Positions 49,834-56,624 of a DNA stretch of 64,000 bases are shown here, piece by piece. The DNA comes from an uncultured Coriobacteriaceae bacterium. GTDB lineage: Bacteria; Actinomycetota; Coriobacteriia; Coriobacteriales; Eggerthellaceae. The stretch is from assembly GCA_902768975.1 (NCBI GenBank), contig CACXMZ010000002.1, positions 124,001 to 188,000 of the forward strand, read 5' to 3'. The position numbers and the translations under genes were made by a program. Positions within the stretch are counted from its first letter, which is position 1; the number at the start of each line of letters is the position of its first letter. The notes under the pieces are model-generated. The model did not search any database. It was not told where the DNA came from and saw nothing but the letters and a program-made list of their open reading frames with translations.

Positions 49834-51077
49834 GCAAAGACAACATTGACCAAGTCTGGGAGCAAGTAGCTACGCGGCTAAAAAGCGAGTATCCCAAAGA
49901 TGCCTTGTCTTTTGATTCAATCTTTGCCCATGTCAGTCCTGTTTACAACAACGACGGTGCTGTCACTCTAGTCGCTGACACACTATCGTTCAAAAAATGG
50001 ATCGAACTGAACTATCTTGCTTCTATTAGCGACGTCTTCTGCAGCGTATGCAACGATTACGTAAAGGTTAGGGTGTCTAGCATTCCAAGCTGCGAAACCA
50101 TTCCTATAGACCGAGGCCTTGAATTTGCCTTTAGTGAAATCGTAGTAAGGACGCAGCCAAGCCCGAAGACCCAGACAGTCGGCATTTCCACCAGTCTTAA
50201 AGACCTTGACGAATCAACAGGGGGCCTGCGGAACGGACAGCTGGCTGTTCTTTCTGGCAGGGCATACACACAAGAGTTCGCCATTAACCTTGCCATTACC
50301 GCAGCAAAAAATGGAGTACGCGTTTACTACTTCAGTATGAGCCGCAGCCTCCCAATAATTGCGCAGTCCTTTTTATACCTAGAAGCAGGCATTGCGAGTT
50401 ACAGAATGGCGTCTGGCCATTTGCGCGAAGTCGACTGGCAATATCTTGCCGACACAACAGGCTATCTTTCCAAGCTCGATATCAACTTCATTGATTCCCC
50501 TTGTGTTACCTGCGAAGAAATCGAAAACACAGTAGCGCTTGCACGCAAAGGGAAAAAGGACGTTCTTGTTGTAGTTGACCAGATTGACCAAATGGACGCC
50601 CCAGACGAGCTGCGCCAAAAAGACCGCAAACAACAAATTGCGGGAATCGTGCAGGGGCTTCAAAAGGCCGCTGTGTCGATGGACGTTCCCGTACTTGCAT
50701 TGTCCAGCATTGCGCGCGCCCATCAATATGAAAGCCAGCGCCCCAGGATTGAAGACATGGAATATGCAGACCCTATTCGCTTATATGCCGACGTAGTTAT
50801 GCTTCTTGATATGTGCCTGGGTTCTATTGAAGAAGAAATGGATAGCAGACCCGCCATAGACGAAGCTTGGGTCTACCTTGACAAAAACAGGAACCAAGCC
50901 CATGGGTGGATTGGGCACAGATTAGGCTTCGATAGAGCTATCGGAACCTTCTATGACTACGTCTCTAGAGACAAATCGGCGAACCCACGGGAAGAAGAGC
51001 AATGGGAAGACATCTCCTACGAAGAGCTCAAAAAGATGTTTAAGGAAGAAAATAGCACGAGCAAGAAAAACAAATAG
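49824..51077 (+). CDS. DnaA domain I fused to DnaB-like RecA-fold domain
   Basis: This 417-residue protein starts with a DnaA domain I: IDQVWEQVATRLKSEYPKDA, TLVADTLSFKKWIELNYLAS, ISDVFCSVCNDYVKV. Residues 115-395 follow the DnaB C-terminal domain: VGISTSLKDLDESTGGLRNG, GVRVYYFSMSRSLPIIAQSF, VLVVVDQIDQMDAPDELRQK. The P-loop is SGRAYTQEF in place of ARPSMGKT. In bacteria, DnaA domain I binds DnaB, DiaA and other partners; here the two are one chain. The tail EDISYEELKKMFKEENSTSK nearly repeats that of 42728. It overlaps the FtsK-DnaA gene by 10 bp. Confidence 0.7.
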   Translation: MDISKDNIDQVWEQVATRLKSEYPKDALSFDSIFAHVSPVYNNDGAVTLVADTLSFKKWIELNYLASISDVFCSVCNDYVKVRVSSIPSCETIPIDRGLEFAFSEIVVRTQPSPKTQTVGISTSLKDLDESTGGLRNGQLAVLSGRAYTQEFAINLAITAAKNGVRVYYFSMSRSLPIIAQSFLYLEAGIASYRMASGHLREVDWQYLADTTGYLSKLDINFIDSPCVTCEEIENTVALARKGKKDVLVVVDQIDQMDAPDELRQKDRKQQIAGIVQGLQKAAVSMDVPVLALSSIARAHQYESQRPRIEDMEYADPIRLYADVVMLLDMCLGSIEEEMDSRPAIDEAWVYLDKNRNQAHGWIGHRLGFDRAIGTFYDYVSRDKSANPREEEQWEDISYEELKKMFKEENSTSKKNK

Positions 51078-51088
51078 GCAGCTGTACG

Positions 51089-51736
51089 CTAGATCATAAA
51101 ACGGTATAGAGGCAGCGTCAGGAATGTTGCTACAACCAGTATGACTACCGTGACAAGCATTGCAGTATTGATACGCTTGTTCATGCGAACCTTGCCAAGC
51201 GATTCTTCGACACTGTACCCAAGGGCAAAGCCGGTAAGCTTGCTCTTTTCTTCACAATCCCTATTGAGCAATCCATCCCGGCCATCTACCACTATTACTT
51301 CTGGTTGATCGACCTGCATTGCTTTTCCTTCTGTGGCAGAAATCTTAGAGAGCAAAATATCGGGTATGCAGTCCTCGGGGTCGCCTGCTGAAACAAAAGC
51401 GATAATGCGTGCCGATTCGTGCAAGTCAATATACGTTTCAATCTCGCGTAGGATCCGAGCGTCTTCTTTTGCATCGGGCGAGCAAATTACGACAAGAGTG
51501 CTTGCCTGTGCAAGTGCTTCGACAATGTTTTCAGACAGAGGGTCCGAACCTGAATACTCATATTCGCTCGGGAAGCATGGGTTCTTTGGAACGCCAGTAA
51601 AAAGACTTTTCCTGTCTGCCAACAAAGACGGGCGGGAGCAGTTTTCAATAAGAAACTGAACGCGGCGAGCAGCACTCGCGTCTTGCGGCAAGTGTTTGTA
51701 GCTAATAAATGCTGCGTATTTGTAGTCTGTTGTCAT
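51089..51736 (-). CDS. TIR-domain protein with C-terminal membrane anchor
   Basis: This 215-residue protein has a TIR domain (residues 1-170): YKYAAFISYKHLPQDASAAR, SDPLSENIVEALAQASTLVV, then ICSPDAKEDARILREIETYI with the glutamate at the catalytic place of NAD-cleaving TIRs. Residues 190-212 form one transmembrane helix (TAMLVTVVILVVATFLTLPL). A membrane-held TIR is typical of an effector or sensor that depletes NAD on infection. It is the last gene of a minus-strand group with the CoiA-like gene, and converges on the WYL locus with 11 bp between stops. Confidence 0.75.
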   Translation of the reverse strand: MTTDYKYAAFISYKHLPQDASAARRVQFLIENCSRPSLLADRKSLFTGVPKNPCFPSEYEYSGSDPLSENIVEALAQASTLVVICSPDAKEDARILREIETYIDLHESARIIAFVSAGDPEDCIPDILLSKISATEGKAMQVDQPEVIVVDGRDGLLNRDCEEKSKLTGFALGYSVEESLGKVRMNKRINTAMLVTVVILVVATFLTLPLYRFMI

Positions 51737-51767
51737 GATAATCCTCCGTGTCTCTATCTGCTTTTAT

Positions 51768-52829
51768 CTATTCGTCTTCTAGTCCAACGCCGTTTTGGTG
51801 GGCGGTACAGCCAATGAGGAAATAGCCCTTGCCTTCAAAGAAGATGCACTTATTCTCATTGCGTACGAAGTCGCCGCAATCGGTGGTTATATTGGCTTGC
51901 CCGTACAGAGGGCAACCGTCCGCAAAGAAGTGCACACCTTTGCGAACAATGGGAAGCGTTTCTACACCTTGGCTTTCGAAGTGCTGCCTTTCCCGTTCAA
52001 TTTCGTCGGCAATTGCTTGCTGGCGCTGGCGCTCTTCCTCTTGTCGCCTTGCTTCTCGTTCGGCCTCGCGCTGGCGTTCCTCTTCTTCGAGTTTGCGCCT
52101 TTCAGCTTCACGTTCTTCGTGCCACTTCTTCCAATATTGTTCACTCGATTCCTTTTCAGCCTGTTCAGCGGCAGGGTGGTGAATCCACTCAAGTGCAAGG
52201 GTTCTTTCTTTGCCCGTTAGGATAGGCTCCAGGAATGCAGGATCTTGAATTTGATAGAAGAATTCACCGCGGCTAAAGTGTCGGCCATATTCGTCACGCA
52301 GACCCGCATACATTTCCTTGAAATTCAGAGCAAGCAAGGGCGTCTCTACGTCCTCGAGCGCCTCCAGATGTTTGTGGGTGAAGGGATGATTAACAACTAC
52401 TACGAAATAATAGGATCCCTTAGTCCCTTCGCTATCTTGGTATTCAATGGCAATGAGCGGTGCCTGTCTGCCTTGCAGTATGACCTGAGAAACTTTTGTT
52501 AGCGTTATTTCGCCGTCGGGTGGCATGGTATGGCATTCTTCGTCGTTGTAGTCGTACCAGATGGCACCCATGATGGACAGCGTATCTTGTTCACGCAGAA
52601 TATCTAGGACAGTAAGCGTGATACTTGTTTCGACCGCCCATGCGCACGCGCCCTTCTTGTGGGCAAAGTGGTGGACAAGTACGCTTCCGGCGTTTTTGGC
52701 AATAAGGGGCTGCTTGCATGAAGGGCACACGCAGCCGCACGCCGACCCGTTTGGCACGGTGTCGACGTGTACCAACGCACCCTGCTCATCGAGCGCACGC
52801 AATAACGGATCTGATTCCCAATAAGCCAT
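51768..52829 (-). CDS. CoiA-like protein with coiled-coil
   Basis: This 353-residue protein has a CoiA-type N-terminal zinc motif, CGCVCPSCKQPLIAKNAGSV, followed by LVHHFAHKKGACAW, the typical H-x-A-H block. A nuclease-like middle (EITLTKVSQVILQGRQAPLI, AIEYQDSEG) follows. Residues 235-300 are a Glu/Arg-rich coiled coil (EEREAERRKLEEEERQREAE). The C-terminus has CPLYG and CGDF with two more cysteines. CoiA acts in competence in streptococci, but CoiA-like proteins also sit in defence loci. ATG 52829 follows AGGGAA. Confidence 0.65.
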   Translation of the reverse strand: MAYWESDPLLRALDEQGALVHVDTVPNGSACGCVCPSCKQPLIAKNAGSVLVHHFAHKKGACAWAVETSITLTVLDILREQDTLSIMGAIWYDYNDEECHTMPPDGEITLTKVSQVILQGRQAPLIAIEYQDSEGTKGSYYFVVVVNHPFTHKHLEALEDVETPLLALNFKEMYAGLRDEYGRHFSRGEFFYQIQDPAFLEPILTGKERTLALEWIHHPAAEQAEKESSEQYWKKWHEEREAERRKLEEEERQREAEREARRQEEERQRQQAIADEIERERQHFESQGVETLPIVRKGVHFFADGCPLYGQANITTDCGDFVRNENKCIFFEGKGYFLIGCTAHQNGVGLEDE

Positions 52830-52847
52830 AACGTTCAATTCCCTGCG

Positions 52848-53039
52848 CTAAACAATAAGTTGAAGCAGTTCAAGAATCCTTGCGTAGCAATACTGCGCAA
52901 AAGACGTCTCATGAGGGGTAGTCAGGTAGTACTTCAGCATTGCCGAAAGATACGCACCTTCCAAGGCGAATATAACCCTCATGCTTAAGGAGCTCTTCCT
53001 GAACCCAACGCGAGTTCCGCTGCCAGATAAAAAGGTCAC
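52848..53039 (-). CDS. Small protein, 63 residues
   Basis: The product reads TFLSGSGTRVGFRKSSLSMR, VIFALEGAYLSAMLKYYLTT, PHETSFAQYCYARILELLQL after a GTG start at 53039. GGAGG lies 10 bases upstream, inside the end of the previous gene, and the gap is 2 bp, so the genes are coupled. No family recognised; it ends 10 bases before the CoiA-like gene's leader. Confidence 0.5.
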   Translation of the reverse strand: MTFLSGSGTRVGFRKSSLSMRVIFALEGAYLSAMLKYYLTTPHETSFAQYCYARILELLQLIV

Positions 53040-53041
53040 TT

Positions 53042-53218
53042 TTACTGCACCTCCCCACTGCGAATCTTTTCAATCAGCGCTTTAACCCTCGGGTGGTCCT
53101 CGGGGCACTGACGATAGTCAACGTCGACAACTTCGGGGGGCGGAATAAGAATGCAGTCATATTCAATCCCTCCGATAATCACCTTCAGTTCCTTTGTGGC
53201 CAGAATCGTCTTTACCAT
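53042..53218 (-). CDS. Small protein, 58 residues
   Basis: MVKTILATKELKVIIGGIEY, DCILIPPPEVVDVDYRQCPE and DHPRVKALIEKIRSGEVQ. AAGGAGGAAGCAGGAA before the ATG is a very strong binding site, which is the main support for the gene. It is coupled with the gene at 52848. No family recognised. A large hairpin lies just upstream (53247). Confidence 0.6.
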   Translation of the reverse strand: MVKTILATKELKVIIGGIEYDCILIPPPEVVDVDYRQCPEDHPRVKALIEKIRSGEVQ

Positions 53219-53246
53219 TTCCTGCTTCCTCCTTGTCTCAAAATTT

Positions 53247-53278
53247 GGCAGCAGGTGCGAAAGGTAACACCTGCTGCC
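53247..53278 (-). terminator. Strong hairpin between two small genes
   Basis: GGCAGCAGGTG and CACCTGCTGCC make an 11-bp perfect stem with a 10-base loop, followed on the minus strand by AAATTTTGAG. It lies between gene 53406 and gene 53042 and may end the first transcript or attenuate the second. The 187-bp gap holds no other clear feature. Confidence 0.55.
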
Positions 53279-53405
53279 CGGATGGGTAAAACAATCGTCG
53301 CTGCTTACAGATACAAAACCCCTGGGGGGTGGCGGGGAACAGGCATTGTGGGATACCGAATTACCCCCGCCGGCTTATTTGCCGCCCATTGGACGGCGTT
53401 GGCGC

Positions 53406-53603
53406 CTAGCGCTTGCCAGACGGGCGCATGGAGTAGTGCCCGGTGCTGGCGTTGTAGGACTTGGTGTAGCCCCCAAGGCTGGTGCCAGTGTGCTGGTGAG
53501 CACGTGCGGCCGACACGTAGGTGCCAGTGCGGTGGTTGGTGAAACCGCCGCCACGGTAGGAACCAGAACGAGACGAGCCGAAAGAACGAGAGTAGCGAGC
53601 CAT
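53406..53603 (-). CDS. Small basic Gly/Ser/Arg-rich protein
   Basis: This 65-residue protein (MARYSRSFGSSRSGSYRGGG, FTNHRTGTYVSAARAHQHTG, TSLGGYTKSYNASTGHYSMR) is almost wholly Gly, Ser, Arg, Tyr and His, a low-complexity composition seen in nucleic-acid-binding or phase-separating tails. AAAGGAGG lies 5 bases before the ATG, so it is very likely translated. Its minus-strand promoter would share the 214-bp gap with the CARF gene at 53818. Confidence 0.6.
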   Translation of the reverse strand: MARYSRSFGSSRSGSYRGGGFTNHRTGTYVSAARAHQHTGTSLGGYTKSYNASTGHYSMRPSGKR

Positions 53604-53817
53604 GACAACCTCCTTTGACGATTCGACGAGATCACTTATCTCCTTCTGGTTATATAACTGGACAAAAAGGACGTTTTTAAGCGATAGGTAATAAAAAATT
53701 TTGATTTTTTTATTCTTGAAACGATAAGATATGATTCTGTAGCACTAAAGAGCCCGTCAGGGCGCTTGTAACAACAGTACGAAGCAATAGAACAGCTTTA
53801 GAATAAGGTCGTTGCTC

Positions 53818-54429
53818 ATGAAAAAGTTTTTTCTGGTTACATCGCATCTTCCTGAAGATAAGCTTGTCGAGCATTCTTATGAACCTGTCGACAATGCAAA
53901 TCTTGTTTATGGAAATGTACACTTTCCTATAGTACCCCTCATTAATGCTCATGTTAAAAATGGTGATGCTATTAAAGTGGTGACGGTTACCTACGACACT
54001 CCTAATTGCCATAGGAATCTAAAATTGCTAGAAAGCGAAATCAGTCAGGTTTGCGCAGAAAACAATGCGACATATGAGCTCGAATCAATCGAAGTACCCT
54101 TCGATGACAGCATTAAAGCTATCCTCAATGTTTATCAGCAACTCATTACTCGCGTTGAAGACGGCGATGATCTTTACGCTGACATTACATATGGTTCTAA
54201 GCCCATGCCAATTGTGCTTACCATGGCACTCCAATACGCATATCGTATAAAAGAAAACGTGTCTATTGAGTGCGTAATCTATGGGCAAATTAGCCATCAT
54301 AAGGAAACCCAAGATGCGAAAATCTATGATGTCACGGCGCTTGTACAACTCGACGAGATAGTAAACCTCATGGCTGAAGGGCGTGTTGCTGACCCAGCGA
54401 CTGTTATAAATCTATTGCTTGGTGATTAG
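53818..54429 (+). CDS. CARF-like sensor domain protein (TM1812/Csx2-like)
   Basis: This 203-residue protein resembles the CARF domains of the TM1812/Csx2 group: an N-terminal MKKFFLVTSHLPEDKLVEHS strand and loop, and the key block DLYADITYGSKPMPIVLTMA then LQYAYRIKENVSIECVIYGQ. In TM1812-like proteins the corresponding block is DITHGFRSLP. CARF domains bind cyclic oligoadenylates; some also cut them. No effector domain is attached and no CRISPR array or type III genes are in the window. It is followed 8 bp on by a sigma-like gene. ATG 53818 follows AAGG. Confidence 0.6.
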   Translation: MKKFFLVTSHLPEDKLVEHSYEPVDNANLVYGNVHFPIVPLINAHVKNGDAIKVVTVTYDTPNCHRNLKLLESEISQVCAENNATYELESIEVPFDDSIKAILNVYQQLITRVEDGDDLYADITYGSKPMPIVLTMALQYAYRIKENVSIECVIYGQISHHKETQDAKIYDVTALVQLDEIVNLMAEGRVADPATVINLLLGD

Positions 54430-54437
54430 GGTTGGGT

Positions 54438-55598
54438 ATGGAGGCATTTCAACCTTCAAATAAAGACTCAAGAGGCAGGAGAAAGACCTCGCCTCACGCA
54501 GACGAGTTCTACTCGCGACATATTCACTCTTTGAAAGACCCTGCCTTAGAAGCTGAAATAAACAGAATTGCTGAACGATTAAGCGGCGCCCGATCCTCTC
54601 AATCTACCGCAAATGAGCTTGCCTTAAAGGAGAAGCTTTATGCTAAGTGTATGAAGTTCTTTTTCATTACGGGTCAAAATGTGAGCATCGATTTCGAAGA
54701 CGCATCGCATTATGGTAGTTACACCAAGATTGATGATATTTTTATTGAAGCTTTAAAAGAGACTATAGACCACTACGATGCCTCTGAGGGTAATGAGAGG
54801 TCATTCACGCACATGGTCCGTTTCTACTACGACAAAAGAAAAATCGACGCAGCATATTTGGCCGCTGAGGAAGACTCGGCATTTGGAGGAAGCGATACAG
54901 GTGCATTAATTAGTCTAAATGACCAAGTTAGAAGGAATGATGACGGCTCTACAACACTGGAAGACCTCGTACCATCCCCAGATAATGATGGAGACTATGG
55001 TGCTCCGCTTGATCAAACGTGGGTAGAAATAGATGAGCGGGAGATAGTAGGCGTAGCTGATGCGTTAGAAGAAACTGCTTTGATAGAAGATTTCTCTACC
55101 GATGACGCATCTGGGTACGCTGCAGATAGAGTCGATGAAAGAATACTTCTGCGATTGCTTACTATTATTACTGGCTTTCTCGGGAAATCTGGGCGAGAAG
55201 CAAATGAGACGAGAAAACTGTATACAAAAATGTTTTTCTCCGAGACAGTAACACGAACGACAAAGGTTAGGGTCGAGGGCGAACTTGCACCACTGCAGAA
55301 ACTTGAAAAGGCGCTATTTGCTTCGATTGAACTGCCTTTTCAGGACTCTTATACGGTACTGAGATGCAGGACTATTAAGCAGCTGTGGAAAACCGAATTC
55401 ATTGATGGGATAAGCGAAGTGGGTCGGCCGTTCAACGATATTGCGTCAAAAAGTGATTTGGCGCCGGGCTATAGCTGGACGTTGCCAGGGAAAGCGTATA
55501 TTTCATACCTCAATTCGATCGGACGCGCTGCTTCAGACGCACTGGTTTCTCAACAACGTGCTAGATATGATGAGTTGCTACGGGCTCTTAGGTCCTAA
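54438..55598 (+). CDS. Divergent sigma-factor-like protein
   Basis: This 386-residue protein has a region reminiscent of sigma-70 region 2 and linker: IDDIFIEALKETIDHYDASE, GNERSFTHMVRFYYDKRKID, then LISLNDQVRRNDDGSTTLED, like the SLD...GxxxLED element of sigma factors. The C-terminal 100 residues (FNDIASKSDLAPGYSWTLPG, KAYISYLNSIGRAASDALVS) may be a degenerate DNA-binding region. It may redirect RNA polymerase or mimic a sigma factor. The assignment rests on pattern only. It is the second gene of a three-gene group with the CARF-like gene. Confidence 0.45.
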   Translation: MEAFQPSNKDSRGRRKTSPHADEFYSRHIHSLKDPALEAEINRIAERLSGARSSQSTANELALKEKLYAKCMKFFFITGQNVSIDFEDASHYGSYTKIDDIFIEALKETIDHYDASEGNERSFTHMVRFYYDKRKIDAAYLAAEEDSAFGGSDTGALISLNDQVRRNDDGSTTLEDLVPSPDNDGDYGAPLDQTWVEIDEREIVGVADALEETALIEDFSTDDASGYAADRVDERILLRLLTIITGFLGKSGREANETRKLYTKMFFSETVTRTTKVRVEGELAPLQKLEKALFASIELPFQDSYTVLRCRTIKQLWKTEFIDGISEVGRPFNDIASKSDLAPGYSWTLPGKAYISYLNSIGRAASDALVSQQRARYDELLRALRS

Positions 55599-55727
55599 TT
55601 ACATGGCAAACAATCTTTCGTTCCCACAGAAAGACGTTAAAATACTATTGGTTCGTATAATATAGGTCTGCAATACGCCTTGTGTTAAAAAGCTCCTACG
55701 TGTAATTATCATGCAGAAGAGGTTTAT

Positions 55728-56213
55728 ATGAATAAAGAAGAACTTATCAGCGTTGCGTCAGATGTTGTTTGTGATCTCGAGAGTGCGGCTTCAGGAATTC
55801 AAGATGCAATCTGGGATCTAGAATCAATCGAATACGAAATAGACACAGTTGAAGAAGATGACGACGATTTCTCCGAAGAGATAGCAGATTCGCAAAGGGC
55901 TGCCAATACCCTTGATAGCGTAGCATCTGGACTCGGAAATGTGGTGTCATCAGTTGAAAATGCAATAACTGCGCTATGCACAGCCGAGCAATCGTTCCTG
56001 CCGCTCGACTCAGCCAACATTGGCATTTTCCATGGACGATTGATTAACCCTGCAGCACGTCATGCACTTAACGCTTCGCTAAGAATATGTGAGATGGAAA
56101 TCAGATTAGGCGAATACGAATCCGCATTAAAGACGTTAGAACGTGCAGAGATTAGCTTCAAACATGTAGTTGAAGAAATGCGGAGTGTGGTGTCTTCGGG
56201 CATGGCGGAGTAG
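55728..56213 (+). CDS. Acidic helical protein of unknown family
   Basis: This 161-residue, strongly acidic, all-helical protein (ESAASGIQDAIWDLESIEYE, IDTVEEDDDDFSEEIADSQR, then ALNASLRICEMEIRLGEYES) has a C-terminal half like one TPR-type helix pair. No catalytic motif. GAAGAGG lies before the ATG, and GTATAAT at 55655-55661 is a possible -10 box, so it may have its own promoter. Its place between the CARF/sigma pair and ssp genes suggests an accessory role. Confidence 0.5.
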   Translation: MNKEELISVASDVVCDLESAASGIQDAIWDLESIEYEIDTVEEDDDDFSEEIADSQRAANTLDSVASGLGNVVSSVENAITALCTAEQSFLPLDSANIGIFHGRLINPAARHALNASLRICEMEIRLGEYESALKTLERAEISFKHVVEEMRSVVSSGMAE

Positions 56214-56471
56214 GGCAATTATAGGTGTGGCTATCGTCTATTTTTCTAGGCTCTCAATTGGTTTGCCAACGGAATAATTGACAAGGCCTTAAGGCGAAAG
56301 CACTAATCTCAACTTTTAACAAAGCAGCCTAAGTGTTGACGCAATGTGGTAAATACTCGCCATAAAATAGTTTTAATAGAGTACATGAAGCATTTGCATA
56401 GTTGTTTTGAGAAGCGAAAAAAATATAGCCGATATATTCCGTTTATGCGCTACATACATAAGCTGGGTAGC

Positions 56472-56499
56472 TTGATATGACTGAAATAATTGCTATACT
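56472..56499 (+). promoter_or_regulatory. Promoter of the ssp operon
   Basis: TTGATA (56472-56477) and TATACT (56494-56499) are 16 bp apart, and TGC before the -10 makes it extended. Transcription would begin near 56506 and leave a leader of about 110 bases before sspD. The rest of the 404-bp gap (56214-56617) is A+T-rich and holds no gene I can see. Confidence 0.6.
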
Positions 56500-56561
56500 T
56501 GGGATTCTGGTTAACCACATCCAATGTCTCTAAAGCTTCTATTCAATCTATTTGATACAAT

Positions 56562-56624
56562 AATACAAAGTTCTGGAAGTCAACATCCAATGTTTCAAGG
56601 AAGCGAATTATTGAACTTTGTATT
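56562..56624 (+). promoter_or_regulatory. Inverted repeat enclosing the sspD start
   Basis: AATACAAAGTTC (56562-56573) and GAACTTTGTATT (56613-56624) are 12-bp perfect arms. The TTG start codon of sspD (56618) lies in the right arm and the RBS AAGGAAG in the loop. ACATCCAATGT also occurs twice nearby (56517, 56584). If the RNA folds so, the start codon is closed. Confidence 0.55.

Noticed and set aside
53093-53542. 149-codon plus-strand open frame
   Set aside because: Antisense to two small genes that have very strong ribosome binding sites.
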